Counted from the stretch's first letter, positions 17,748 to 26,278 are shown. The stretch is DNA of 64,000 bases from Anaeromassilibacillus sp. An250 (GCF_002159845.1 NZ_NFJK01000002.1:1-64000); one strand, 5' to 3'. Program-made: numbers and translations. The notes: generated by a model from the sequence alone, not told the origin.

Positions 17748-18909
17748 ATACACGCGCCTGAAGATCAAAATGGTGCTGGAATTGGCCGGGGTCACCCTTC
17801 TGACGGCTGTCCTGGGGGTCCTTCTGGTGCATATCGTGGTGGACGGGATTTTCCAAGCGCCATTTGCCGATATTTTTGTCGGGTTTTGCCGGAATATCTT
17901 GGGGATCAGTGAAGAATTCGCCATTTCCCTCTATCGGAATATTTTCCAGCAAAATAAATCGTTCTTTTTGGTCTTGGGGTTCTTATTCCTGCTGGCCATC
18001 GCGGTCTACCTCGCCATGTCGCGCATCAGCCGGTATATGAACCTCATCAGCGAAGGGTTGGACGAGGTGCTGGACGACGGGGGCAAGCCGATTTCCCTGC
18101 CGCAGGAGCTCAAGCCGATGGAAAACCGGCTGAACATGCTCCGGGACCGGCTTCGCAGGCGGGAATATGAGGCGAAGGAGGCGGAGCAGCGCAAGAACGA
18201 CCTGGTGGTCTACCTGGCGCACGATCTCAAAACGCCCCTCACGTCGGTGATCGGCTATTTGAGCCTTTTGAACGACGAAAAAGAGATTTCCCCCGCCCTC
18301 CGTGAAAAATATACGGGCATCGCCCTGGACAAGGCCGAGCGGCTCGAAGGGCTGATCGACGAATTCTTTGAAATTACGCGGTTCAATTTGCAGGGGATTG
18401 AGCTGGAGCGGTCGCGCGTCAATTTGACGCGCCTGCTGAACCAGCTTGCGGATGAGTTCTATCCGGTGTTTGCCGAAAGCAGACTCACCTGTGAATTGGA
18501 AATCCCGCAGGGCCTGGAGGTGTTGGGCGATGCGGACAAGCTTGCCCGCGTGTTTGACAACCTTCTGCGCAACGCCGTCCACTACAGCCCAGAGGGGGCG
18601 AAGCTGGCGGTTTCTGCCCGGCGGGACGGCGCGCAGGTGGATGTGTTTTTCCGCAACACCGGGGCGCGCATCCCACAACAGCAATTGGAGCGGATCTTTG
18701 AGAAATTTTACCGCCTGGATTCCGCGCGTTCCAGCCGGACGGGGGGCGCGGGGCTTGGCTTGGCGATCGCCAAGGAGATTGTGGAGCTGCACGGCGGCAC
18801 GATCGCCGCATCCAGCAGAGACGCTTATACCGAGTTCCGCGTTACCCTTCCGGCCGCGCCGGATGCAACCCATACAACGACATTGAAAAAGGAGCAGTTC
18901 AACCAATGA
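17737..18909 (+). CDS. VanS-like sensor histidine kinase
   Basis: A 390-residue membrane kinase. Two transmembrane segments (about 12-36 and 75-95) flank a short extracellular loop of about 40 residues, then come a linker, the phospho-accepting His162 in VVYLAHDLKTPLTS, the N box (NLLRNAVHYSPEG) and the G2 box (GGAGLGLAIAKEI). The TTG start at 17737 overlaps the regulator gene and follows GGTGGGG; the next ATG (17770) lacks a ribosome site and would cut into the first membrane helix. The end overlaps the lipoprotein gene by ATGA. The signal is unknown. Confidence 0.92.
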   Translation: MRDKYTRLKIKMVLELAGVTLLTAVLGVLLVHIVVDGIFQAPFADIFVGFCRNILGISEEFAISLYRNIFQQNKSFFLVLGFLFLLAIAVYLAMSRISRYMNLISEGLDEVLDDGGKPISLPQELKPMENRLNMLRDRLRRREYEAKEAEQRKNDLVVYLAHDLKTPLTSVIGYLSLLNDEKEISPALREKYTGIALDKAERLEGLIDEFFEITRFNLQGIELERSRVNLTRLLNQLADEFYPVFAESRLTCELEIPQGLEVLGDADKLARVFDNLLRNAVHYSPEGAKLAVSARRDGAQVDVFFRNTGARIPQQQLERIFEKFYRLDSARSSRTGGAGLGLAIAKEIVELHGGTIAASSRDAYTEFRVTLPAAPDATHTTTLKKEQFNQ

Positions 18910-19958
18910 AATACCGAACGATTGGAAAAGCCGCTGTAGCGCTTTTGCTCGCCGCAGCGCTTCTTTTTTCCGCTGTGGGCTGCGGCCCGCAGGCGCAGAC
19001 CGTCCCCGAAACATCTTCCAGCTCTGCCGCGGCGCCGGAACCGGCGGACAGCCCGGAGGAATCCGCTCCGGAACAAGAGGACCTGCCGGTGGGCGTTATC
19101 GCGGAGACCGCAGACACCCTCACCTATGACGACATGCTGGCCGGGGAAGTCACCATTCAAAAGCGCCCCCAGCGCGTGGTGGTCATGCTCAATGCCGTGA
19201 TGGAGCTGTGGTACATGGCGGGCGGCACCGCTGTGGCGCGCATTGAAGGGGAGGACAACATCCCCGAGGAGGCGAAGGGTCTCCCGACCATCGGCACCAT
19301 GAGCACGCCGAGCGTGGAGAAGATCGTCAGCTATGAACCCGACCTGGTGATTCTGGTGAACACGCTGACGAAAAACCGCGAGATCCAGCCCGCCTTGCAG
19401 GAGGCCGGTATCCCCAATATTTCGGTGCGCTATAAAGATTACCAGGATTTCTGCGATTTGTTTGAGCTGTTTACCCACATTACCGACCAGCCGGAGCGCC
19501 TGGAGGCGCTGGACGACATCCAGGCCCAGGTGGACGCGGAGATCGAACAGGTGCAGGGCAAGCCGGAGCAAAAAGTGATGATCCTCTATGCAACGGCCAA
19601 ATACGTCAAGGCAGGCGTTCAGGACAGCGTGATCGGCGACATGCTCAACCGCCTCGGCGCGGTGAACATCATCGACGCAGAGGCGGCAAACGGGCAGTCC
19701 ATGGTGGACTACAGCATGGAGAAGGTGCTGGAGAGCAACCCGGACGTCCTCTTCATCCAGATGGCAAACGGAGGGGAGAAGGCGGAGCAGAACGCCCTGG
19801 ACGAGATCCAGAACAATCCCGCATGGCAGGAGGTGCGGGCTGTCCAGGAGGGCCGCGTCTACACCGTGCCGCGCGAATACTCCACGCTCAAGCCAAACGC
19901 CCGCTACCCGGAGGCGTTTGCCTACTTTGCGGAAAAGCTCTATGGCGATGCATCTTGA
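18906..19958 (+). CDS. Substrate-binding lipoprotein of an iron-siderophore/cobalamin-type ABC transporter
   Basis: A 350-residue lipoprotein. Signal peptide with lipobox ending AVGC (Cys26), a low-complexity Ser/Ala/Glu/Pro linker (27-60), then a periplasmic-binding fold of the FecB/BtuF type (KRPQRVVVM, GTMSTPSVEKIVSYEPDLVI, EGRVYTVPREY). It would hand siderophore-bound iron, heme or cobalamin to the permease. It starts within the kinase stop (ATGA) and overlaps the permease at its end, so the two-component system and transporter form one operon. The cargo cannot be decided from sequence. Confidence 0.92.
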   Translation: MKYRTIGKAAVALLLAAALLFSAVGCGPQAQTVPETSSSSAAAPEPADSPEESAPEQEDLPVGVIAETADTLTYDDMLAGEVTIQKRPQRVVVMLNAVMELWYMAGGTAVARIEGEDNIPEEAKGLPTIGTMSTPSVEKIVSYEPDLVILVNTLTKNREIQPALQEAGIPNISVRYKDYQDFCDLFELFTHITDQPERLEALDDIQAQVDAEIEQVQGKPEQKVMILYATAKYVKAGVQDSVIGDMLNRLGAVNIIDAEAANGQSMVDYSMEKVLESNPDVLFIQMANGGEKAEQNALDEIQNNPAWQEVRAVQEGRVYTVPREYSTLKPNARYPEAFAYFAEKLYGDAS

Positions 19959-21003
19959 TGGCGGCCATCGGATCGCTGCGCGCCTGACCGCGCTGACCCT
20001 GCTGGCCGGTCTTTGCGCATTGGCATTTCTTCTCAGCATCGGTGCGGGCGCGGTCAACCTGTCTTTGGGCGAGGTTTGGCGGGCCCTGTTCGTGGAGACC
20101 AGCGGCGTACGCCGGCAGATTGTCTTTAACCTCCGCCTGCCGCGCGCGCTGGCCGGGGCGATGGTCGGCGCGTGCCTGGCGGTATCCGGCGTGCTTTTGC
20201 AGGCGGTGATGCGCAACCCGCTCGCCTCTCCGAGCGTGATCGGCGTCTCCTCCGGCGCGGGCTTTTTTGGAATGCTGGCCATGGTGCTGGTTCCCGGGAA
20301 CCTGTATGCGGTGCTGCCGCCTGCGGCCTTCTTCGGGGGGCTGGTCACCACCCTGGCGATTTATCTCTTGGCTTGGCGCAACGGCATCAACCCCACCCGC
20401 ATGATCCTGGCGGGCGTGGCCACATCCACTTTCCTGCGCGCGGGCGTGGACGCCCTGATGGTGTTTTTTCCGGATCAGTTGGCCGGATTTGTCAGCTTTT
20501 CCGTGGGGGGGCTTTCCGGTGTGACGTGGCGGTATGTCTGGATGCTGCTTCCCTATGCGGCGGCGGGCCTTGCGTTTGCCGTCCTGCTGTCCCAACGGCT
20601 GAACATCCTGCTGCTGGGGGATGAAGCGGCGACCGGACTGGGCCTGCATGTGGAGCGGACGCGGCTGCTGGCGATCGCCGTCTCCGCCCTGCTCGCCGCC
20701 GCCGCTGTGAGCGTCGCCGGGCTGCTCAGCTTTGTGGGGTTGATCGCCCCGCACCTCATCCGGATGCTGGTGGGCACGGACGAACGCTACCTCGTGCCTG
20801 GGGCGGCGCTGGGCGGCGCAGCGCTGGTCATGCTGTGCGATACGCTGGGGCGCGTGGTTGCCCCGCCGATCGAGGTGCCGGTGGGGATTATCCTGGCGAT
20901 CCTGGGCGCGCCGTTTTTCCTGTATGTCTTGAGGGGGAGGTCGAAACGCGATGTTGCAGGCAAAACATATTACCATCAGCTACGGCGCAAAAACCGTCCT
21001 TAA
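19942..21003 (+). CDS. FecCD-family ABC permease
   Basis: About 353 residues, strongly hydrophobic, with around ten membrane helices. Family signatures are seen: LRLPRALAGAMVGACLAVSG, NPLASPSVIGVSSGAGFFG and GLIAPHLIRMLVG (the ATPase-coupling loop). It probably works as a homodimer with the binding protein and ATPase on either side. The start is taken at ATG 19942; ATG 19948 is equally possible. It overlaps its neighbours by 17 and 53 bases, which suggests translational coupling. Confidence 0.92.
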   Translation: MAMHLDGGHRIAARLTALTLLAGLCALAFLLSIGAGAVNLSLGEVWRALFVETSGVRRQIVFNLRLPRALAGAMVGACLAVSGVLLQAVMRNPLASPSVIGVSSGAGFFGMLAMVLVPGNLYAVLPPAAFFGGLVTTLAIYLLAWRNGINPTRMILAGVATSTFLRAGVDALMVFFPDQLAGFVSFSVGGLSGVTWRYVWMLLPYAAAGLAFAVLLSQRLNILLLGDEAATGLGLHVERTRLLAIAVSALLAAAAVSVAGLLSFVGLIAPHLIRMLVGTDERYLVPGAALGGAALVMLCDTLGRVVAPPIEVPVGIILAILGAPFFLYVLRGRSKRDVAGKTYYHQLRRKNRP

Positions 21004-21727
21004 AGACGTCTCCCTCGACTTTGCGGCGGGCTCCCTCACGGCAATCATCGGGCGGAACGGGTGCGGGAAATCGACCTTGCTCAAGGCGATGTCGCGCAGC
21101 CTGATCCCGCAGGAGGGCGATGTCCTGTTGGATGGGACATCCATTTTCCATCAGAACACGAAAAAGCTGGCCCAGCGGCTGGCCATCCTCTCGCAAGGGG
21201 TGCGCTCCCCGGAGGATTATACGGTGCGGCGGCTGGTCTGCTGCGGGCGGTATCCCTATGCGGGCTTTGGCGGCCGCCTTTCCCAGAAGGATTTTGACGC
21301 CGTGGACCGCGCCCTTGCAGATGTAAACATCGCGCACCTCTGCGACCGCCCGGTGGAGACGCTCTCCGGCGGGGAGCGGCAGCGCGCGTGGATTGCCATG
21401 CTGCTGGCCCAGGAACCGGAGGTCATGCTGCTGGACGAGCCCACCACCTTTTTGGACATCGGCTGCCAATATGAGATTCTACGCCTGGTGCGGCGGCTCA
21501 ACCGGGAAAAGGGCATCACCACCGTCATGGTGCTGCACGACCTCAATCAGGCTGCGCGCTATGCCGGCCGCATCGTGGTGCTGCGCGACCACGGCGTCTT
21601 TGCGGACGGTCCGCCGGCCTCCATCCTGACCTCGGACCTGCTCGCTTCGGTGTTCGGCGTCCAGGCACGCGTGCTGCTGGACGAGGCGGCGGGCGTACCG
21701 TATTACATCCCCCAGGAAATGGAATGA
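20951..21727 (+). CDS. FepC/FecE-type ABC transporter ATPase
   Basis: 258 residues. Walker A GRNGCGKST (about 36-44), signature LSGGERQRAW, Walker B EVMLLDEPTTFLD and a switch histidine in VLHDLNQA. The ATG follows GGGGAGG and overlaps the permease gene. It drives the import system encoded by the two genes before it. A GC-rich hairpin with TTTTTT (around 21736-21772) and a clean terminator at 21821 end the operon. Confidence 0.95.
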   Translation: MLQAKHITISYGAKTVLKDVSLDFAAGSLTAIIGRNGCGKSTLLKAMSRSLIPQEGDVLLDGTSIFHQNTKKLAQRLAILSQGVRSPEDYTVRRLVCCGRYPYAGFGGRLSQKDFDAVDRALADVNIAHLCDRPVETLSGGERQRAWIAMLLAQEPEVMLLDEPTTFLDIGCQYEILRLVRRLNREKGITTVMVLHDLNQAARYAGRIVVLRDHGVFADGPPASILTSDLLASVFGVQARVLLDEAAGVPYYIPQEME

Positions 21728-21820
21728 GGGAAAGGCTGCTGGGCAGTTTAATTTGCCTGTGCCGGCTTTTTTCGTTTGCTGTGCTGGGACGGCCAGGCCC
21801 ATTTTAAAATAAGATATGCG

Positions 21821-21860
21821 ATCCCCAAGGGGCTGTTGAAAAGCTCTTTGGGGATTTTTT
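21821..21860 (+). terminator. Terminator after the iron-type ABC operon
   Basis: ATCCCCAAG pairs with CTTTGGGGAT followed by six T. A weaker GC-rich hairpin with its own T run precedes it at about 21736-21772. Confidence 0.8.
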
Positions 21861-21880
21861 GATTTTTTTGTTGGGAAGCC

Positions 21881-21937
21881 TTGACAATTCCCAAAAATAG
21901 CTGTACTATTGTATTAGATCGTTAGTACAATAGTACA
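21881..21937 (+). promoter_or_regulatory. Promoter and operator of the ytr-like operon
   Basis: TTGACA (21881-21886), 17-bp spacer, TACTAT (21904-21909). A perfect 12-bp inverted repeat TGTACTATTGTA (21902-21913) and TACAATAGTACA (21926-21937) covers the -10 and the start site. It is the natural site for the YtrA-type repressor encoded next. Confidence 0.8.
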
Positions 21938-21951
21938 ATGGAGGTGAAGAT

Positions 21952-22329
21952 ATGGGATGGAACTTAAAATCGGACCGGCCAATCTATGCGCAGTTGATCG
22001 AGCAAATTGAGCTGATGATCGTGTCCGGCATGTATCCGCCGGGCGCAAAGCTGCCCTCCGTGCGGGATCTGGCGGCGGACGCCGCCGTGAACCCGAATAC
22101 GATGCAGCGGGCGCTTTCCCAGCTCGAAACGGACGGACTTTTGTACACCCAACGGACCAGTGGACGATATGTGACGGAGGATGTGGATAAAATTATGCAA
22201 ACGAAACGGAGCCTCGCCGCGGGGCTGGTAAAAGAATTTTTAGAGAGTATGGGACGCCTTGGCTTCGACCGGCAGCAGGCCATTGAGCTGCTGCAGGCGG
22301 GCGAGGACGCAAAGCGCGACAGCGCTTGA
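21952..22329 (+). CDS. GntR-family regulator, YtrA subfamily
   Basis: 125 residues. N-terminal winged helix with the GntR pattern PIYAQLIEQIELMIVSGMY, KLPSVRDLAAD and NPNTMQRALSQLETDGLL (about residues 10-63), followed only by a short helical tail rather than a ligand domain, which defines the YtrA group. Such regulators repress the ABC exporter genes they are encoded with and respond to cell-envelope antibiotics in Bacillus. The ATG follows TGGAGGTGAAGAT. A perfect inverted repeat over its own promoter supports autorepression. Confidence 0.93.
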   Translation: MGWNLKSDRPIYAQLIEQIELMIVSGMYPPGAKLPSVRDLAADAAVNPNTMQRALSQLETDGLLYTQRTSGRYVTEDVDKIMQTKRSLAAGLVKEFLESMGRLGFDRQQAIELLQAGEDAKRDSA

Positions 22330-22355
22330 TGCGGTATGGAAGGGAGGAACGCCGT

Positions 22356-22808
22356 ATGAAAAGGATGGCAATGATGGTCCTGCCAGTCCTGGCCGCCTGC
22401 ACCCTGTTGGGAGGGTGCTCCTTGGCCGGGGAGGAAAACGCCGGGCAGGGCGGCGATTTAGAGAAAGCGCAGGAGATCCGGGCTGTCCGGGCGGGGGAAG
22501 AGGAAACCGCCTACGACACAACCGATCGGGATGCGATCGAAGCGTTTGTGGAAAAACTGCAAATCGGCGAATGGAAGTTGGGAGAACTCCCGGAGGACGC
22601 GCAGGAGAGCGTCGTCTATACCTTCCAACAGGAGGCCACCGTCCTGTTTGGCGAAACAAGCACGGACGGTTCGATGGATAAAATGGTGGAGCTGACTACT
22701 TATGATGGAAGCCCCTATGTTACGCTGCATGTCCTCGGGCAGTCGCTCGATTTTGAGATCCCGCAGGATGCAGCGGAGTATTTGAACCACCCGGAAGACA
22801 TCGGCTAG
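22356..22808 (+). CDS. Small lipoprotein of the ytr-like operon
   Basis: 150 residues with a signal peptide and lipobox LLGGC (Cys21), then a charged, soluble domain (DRDAIEAFVEKLQIGEWK, SPYVTLHVLGQSLDFEIP) that matches no family I recognise. ATG 22356 is chosen because GGAGG lies 8 bases before it; earlier in-frame codons overlap the regulator stop. It sits between the GntR regulator and the ABC genes, so it may be an accessory sensor or binding subunit of that exporter; this is inference from position. Confidence 0.75.
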   Translation: MKRMAMMVLPVLAACTLLGGCSLAGEENAGQGGDLEKAQEIRAVRAGEEETAYDTTDRDAIEAFVEKLQIGEWKLGELPEDAQESVVYTFQQEATVLFGETSTDGSMDKMVELTTYDGSPYVTLHVLGQSLDFEIPQDAAEYLNHPEDIG

Positions 22809-22877
22809 GCCGGTTCCGGCGTGCTGCGATCAAAAGAACCGCCCCGGCATTTGACCGGAGGCAAGGAGGAATGATTC

Positions 22878-23576
22878 ATGGAAAACATTTTGGAGTGCCG
22901 CGGCTTAGTCAAATTCTTCCCGAACTGCTTGGCGCTCAACAACGTGGACCTGACCGTGCCAAAGGGCCGGATCGTTGGCCTGTTGGGGCCGAACGGCAGC
23001 GGGAAGAGCACCTTGATTAAGCTGGCGAACGGCCTGCTGACCCCCACGCAGGGCACCATTTTGGTGGATGGCAAGGAGCCGGGCATTGAGACGAAGAAGA
23101 TCGTCTCCTATCTGCCGGAGCGCACCTACCTGACGGAGTGGATGACAGTGCAGGATATGCTGGATCTGTTCAACGATTTTTATGCGGATTTCAATATTGC
23201 AAAGGCGCGCGACATGCTGGCGCGGCTGAATATCCAGACCAAGGCGCGGATCAAGACGATGAGCAAGGGCACCAAGGAGAAGGTGCAGCTGATCCTGGTG
23301 ATGAGCCGGGAGGCCCAGCTGTATTTGCTCGACGAGCCGATCGGCGGCGTGGACCCCGCGGCGCGCGATTACATTTTGAATACGATCATCGCCAATTACA
23401 ATGAAAATGCCACGGTCCTAATCTCCACCCACCTGATTTCGGATGTGGAGCAGATTTTGGACGACGTGATCTTTATCAACCAAGGGAGCGTCGTTTTGAC
23501 CTCTTCGGTGGACGATATCCGTGAGAAGCAGGACAAGAGCGTGGACGCACTGTTCCGGGAGGTGTTCAGATGTTAG
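22878..23576 (+). CDS. ABC exporter ATPase (YtrB/BcrA-like)
   Basis: 232 residues. Walker A GPNGSGKST, a degenerate signature MSKGTKEKVQL, Walker B LYLLDEPIGGVD and the H-loop LISTHLISD. Short ATPases of this form pair with ABC-2 type permeases for drug or lipid export. An excellent ribosome site (GGAGGAATGATTC) precedes the ATG and the end overlaps the permease gene by 7 bases. Control is probably through the YtrA-type repressor. Confidence 0.93.
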   Translation: MENILECRGLVKFFPNCLALNNVDLTVPKGRIVGLLGPNGSGKSTLIKLANGLLTPTQGTILVDGKEPGIETKKIVSYLPERTYLTEWMTVQDMLDLFNDFYADFNIAKARDMLARLNIQTKARIKTMSKGTKEKVQLILVMSREAQLYLLDEPIGGVDPAARDYILNTIIANYNENATVLISTHLISDVEQILDDVIFINQGSVVLTSSVDDIREKQDKSVDALFREVFRC

Positions 23577-24379
23577 GCAAATTGATTAAATATGAATTCA
23601 AGGGCACGGCGCGCCTGTATCTGCCCTTCTTTGCCCTTCTGGTCCTCTTGACGGTGGTCAACCGGTTTTCTCTGCAGTTCAGTGTGAGCCATTCTGAGAT
23701 CATGGAGATTCCGTCGGTACTCGCCATGATGCTCTATATCGTGGCTGTGATTGCAATCTTTGTAATTGCAATGGTGGCGACTGTCCAGCGGTTTTATAAG
23801 AACTTTATGACGGACGAAGGCTATTTGATGTTCACCCTGCCGGTATCGCAGGACGGACTCATCCTCAGCAAGCTGATTGTCGCAACCATTTGGAACATCT
23901 TCAGCGTCCTGATTGCCATGCTGTCCTTGTTTTTCCTGATGGTCGATGAAGATATCTGGAGCGCCCTGGTCACTGGCGTGGGAGAGCTACAGGAGCTTGC
24001 CGCGACGTATGGGATCAACCTATTTTCTGTTTGCGCCATAACGCTTCTGACCATGTTGATCGGCCTGGTCGCCGGGATCTTGCAGATTTACGCGGCGGTT
24101 GTGATCGGCTGCACCAGTTCCCGCCACAAGCTGATTTTGGGCCTCGGCGTCTATCTGGGCTTTAACGTGGTCATGCAGACGGCGTCCCTGGTGATGCTGC
24201 CCCTGATTATGAATTGGCTAACGACAATCAACGAGTTGGGCGACTCATTCACCCCGCAGCAGGCTATGGGCTTCTTCCAGGGGGTCATGCTCTTGGGGTT
24301 GGTTTTCTCGCTGGTGTTCGGTGTAATCTACTATATCATTACCCGCCTGATGCTGAAAAAGAAGCTCAATTTGGAGTAA
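23570..24379 (+). CDS. ABC-2 type permease
   Basis: 269 residues with about six membrane helices and an N-terminal MLGKLIKYEFKGTARLY typical of clostridial ABC-2 permeases. It overlaps the ATPase gene, so the two form one exporter. The substrate is unknown; the YtrA context points to envelope-active peptides. Confidence 0.88.
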   Translation: MLGKLIKYEFKGTARLYLPFFALLVLLTVVNRFSLQFSVSHSEIMEIPSVLAMMLYIVAVIAIFVIAMVATVQRFYKNFMTDEGYLMFTLPVSQDGLILSKLIVATIWNIFSVLIAMLSLFFLMVDEDIWSALVTGVGELQELAATYGINLFSVCAITLLTMLIGLVAGILQIYAAVVIGCTSSRHKLILGLGVYLGFNVVMQTASLVMLPLIMNWLTTINELGDSFTPQQAMGFFQGVMLLGLVFSLVFGVIYYIITRLMLKKKLNLE

Positions 24380-24429
24380 CTTCGGGTTGATTGGCAGCAA
24401 CCTGCCCGCAAAACGATAGGAGGAACGAC

Positions 24430-25185
24430 ATGCACGGCCCCATATATGTCCGGCGCTATTTGCTGAACCTGGCGCGGCTGGCGGTCACGACCGGCCTGGC
24501 CGTCGGGCTGTTTGGGACGGCAGCCCTCCTCCTGGCGGGCAGGTTTTTTGCTGCCTATGGCGATCTGTTGTTTTTGGCGGCCGTGCTGCTGCCGGTTTTG
24601 GTCTGCCTGCTGGGTTTTGAAAAGAAGCCTCTCCGGGCGGTGGGGCTCACTGTCCGGCGATGCGACCCCGGCTATTTCTTTTTCGGGATGCTCTGGGCGG
24701 CGATCGGGTTCCTTGGAATTCTGTGGGTTGCATCCCTGCTCACTGGGCAAAATGACGCTTGGATCGCCCTGCTCCAGGGCGCCAGCATCCCCCGCCTGGC
24801 CCACTATCTCATCGTTGGCTTTTGTGAGGAGCTGCTCTTCCGCGGATACCTGTTTCAGAACTTGTTCTGCGAGTGGCCCTTTTGGAGGAGGAGCCTGCTC
24901 TCCGCGGCGGTCTATCTGTTGCCTCACAGCTTGTGTGCAGGCGGGAACGATTTCCCGGCGCTCCTGTTTGTGTGTTTGTTTGGGCTCCTGGCGAATTATC
25001 TGACATATTGCACGGGAAGCATTTGGATGGGTGTCGGGTTTCACGGGATGTGGGACCTGTTGGCTGCAACCTGTTTTTGTGGCCCAGAGACCCTAGAAAT
25101 TGCCGCGCCGCTGTTCCTCCTGTTGTCCTTTCCGCTGTTCCGCGTCTTGTTTCACCAGCGGGGGCGGCGCGCCCAAGCCAGCTGA
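24430..25185 (+). CDS. CPBP-family intramembrane metalloprotease
   Basis: 251 residues, multi-spanning. The Abi/CAAX (CPBP) motifs are present: EELLFRGYLFQNLF, LLPHSLCAGGN and GVGFHGMWDL, supplying the Glu and His residues of the active site. Family members process prenylated or peptide substrates or act in bacteriocin self-immunity. ATG 24430 follows AGGAGGAACGAC. It lies 50 bases after the ABC exporter and probably belongs to the same operon, which fits a peptide export/immunity role. Confidence 0.88.
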   Translation: MHGPIYVRRYLLNLARLAVTTGLAVGLFGTAALLLAGRFFAAYGDLLFLAAVLLPVLVCLLGFEKKPLRAVGLTVRRCDPGYFFFGMLWAAIGFLGILWVASLLTGQNDAWIALLQGASIPRLAHYLIVGFCEELLFRGYLFQNLFCEWPFWRRSLLSAAVYLLPHSLCAGGNDFPALLFVCLFGLLANYLTYCTGSIWMGVGFHGMWDLLAATCFCGPETLEIAAPLFLLLSFPLFRVLFHQRGRRAQAS

Positions 25186-25194
25186 TCCAGCCCC

Positions 25195-25223
25195 TTGTAT
25201 TTTTCCACAGAAAGGGATATACT
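25195..25223 (+). promoter_or_regulatory. Promoter of the KRA-motif unknown protein
   Basis: TTGTAT (25195-25200), 17-bp spacer, TATACT (25218-25223). The transcript should begin near 25230, which excludes start codons before that point. Confidence 0.65.
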
Positions 25224-25251
25224 GGAAGCGGTACATGGGGGACGGCACCCA

Positions 25252-25752
25252 TTGCAAAAAACAGGGCATGTACATTTCCCACACGGAGAGGGGACGATAC
25301 CCATCGAACGGACCATTGTTGTGGAGGACGGATGGGGGAATCGCTGTGAATCCACCTATCCGCGCCGGGCGAAACAATTGGTAAAAAAGGGTAGGGCACG
25401 CTTTGTCGGCCCGGACCGGATCCGCCTTGCGTGTCCGCCAGTCGAAACATTGGAGGATATAGCGATGAGCGATATGCAGATTTCCGCACAGGATATTTTG
25501 GCACGGATCGACCGCATCTTAGACGATACGGCGTATTTGAAAGACGCCTTTACCACGATTGAAAAGATCCCGCAGGGGGACAATGCCACGGAGACCGCCC
25601 GGCTGAAGGCCGAAGCGGTGGAGCGCATGGTCCAATCCCGGGAGAAGACCCATCGCCAGGCGCTTCGCCTGTTGGAATCCCTCGCCTGGGAGTCCGATGA
25701 GGAAGCCGGGGAGGACGAAGAAAGCAGCGGCGAGGACGAGACAGAAGAATAA
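25252..25752 (+). CDS. Conserved clostridial protein of unknown function, start uncertain
   Basis: About 166 residues if the TTG at 25252 is used. The conserved part reads TIVVEDGWGNRC then TYPRRAKQLVKKGRARFV, an N-terminal basic segment I recall from unassigned clostridial proteins, followed by a helical region (DILARIDRILDDTAYLKDAF) and a very acidic C-terminus. No ATG opens this frame. The best ribosome site, GGAGAGGGG (25285-25293), points not to the TTG but to ATA 25297 or ATC 25303, which would start just before the conserved segment. A promoter ends at 25223. Function unknown; the mix of a basic head and an acidic tail may mean nucleic-acid or protein binding. Confidence 0.6.
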   Translation: MQKTGHVHFPHGEGTIPIERTIVVEDGWGNRCESTYPRRAKQLVKKGRARFVGPDRIRLACPPVETLEDIAMSDMQISAQDILARIDRILDDTAYLKDAFTTIEKIPQGDNATETARLKAEAVERMVQSREKTHRQALRLLESLAWESDEEAGEDEESSGEDETEE

Positions 25753-25762
25753 AATCCCAGAG

Positions 25763-25793
25763 GGCGCGCCCGCGAAAAGCGGGCGCGCCTTTT
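25763..25793 (+). terminator. Terminator after the KRA-motif gene
   Basis: GGCGCGCCCGC, loop GAAAA, GCGGGCGCGCC then TTTT: a perfect 11-bp GC stem. Confidence 0.92.
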
Positions 25794-25849
25794 CCATGCA
25801 TTTCCTTTGCAGATTCCAGGGGAAATGATGAAATTTCGCATAAATTCTC

Positions 25850-25878
25850 TTGTCAGAAAACCACCCAAATGTTATAAT
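25850..25878 (+). promoter_or_regulatory. Promoter of the sensory hydrogenase operon
   Basis: TTGTCA (25850-25855), 17-bp spacer, perfect TATAAT (25873-25878), about 95 bases before the first gene of the operon. Confidence 0.75.
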
Positions 25879-25972
25879 ATAGACAAAATTACGCGGCGGA
25901 ACTTTTTCGCCTTTTTGAAAGATTGCCGCGTGAAACAAGCAGCAGGGGAGCACCCCAGGAGGAAATGAGAGT

Positions 25973-26221
25973 ATGGAAATAACAGTTTGTATCGGCAGTT
26001 CCTGCCACCTGAAAGGATCCCGCGATGTCATCAGCATCTTTCAACGCCTGGTTTCGATGAACCATCTGGAAGATAAGATCGACCTGAAGGGCTCCTTCTG
26101 TATGGGGGAGTGCACCAACAACGGCGTCTGCGTCTGTTTGGACGGGGAACGCTTTAAGGTCACCCCGCTGGAAACAGAGGCCTTTTTTAACCGCGAAGTC
26201 ATGAAACGGCTGGAGAAGTAA
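25973..26221 (+). CDS. Thioredoxin-like [2Fe-2S] protein (NuoE/HydA-partner type)
   Basis: 82 residues. Cys6 and Cys11 (CIGSSC) with Cys43 and Cys47 (CMGEC) form the C-x4-C / C-x3-C set of thioredoxin-fold [2Fe-2S] ferredoxins, as in the NuoE-like subunits of electron-bifurcating hydrogenases; two more Cys (53, 55) follow. It is a stand-alone domain and likely passes electrons to or from the neighbouring hydrogenase-like protein. The ATG follows AGGAGGAAATGAGAGT. It is the first gene of the operon, 57 bases before the sensory hydrogenase. Confidence 0.9.
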   Translation: MEITVCIGSSCHLKGSRDVISIFQRLVSMNHLEDKIDLKGSFCMGECTNNGVCVCLDGERFKVTPLETEAFFNREVMKRLEK

Positions 26222-26278
26222 CGCTCCAAGGAGTATCAACGGGGAGTCCCCCTAAGTATGTAGGATAGGTGATGACAA

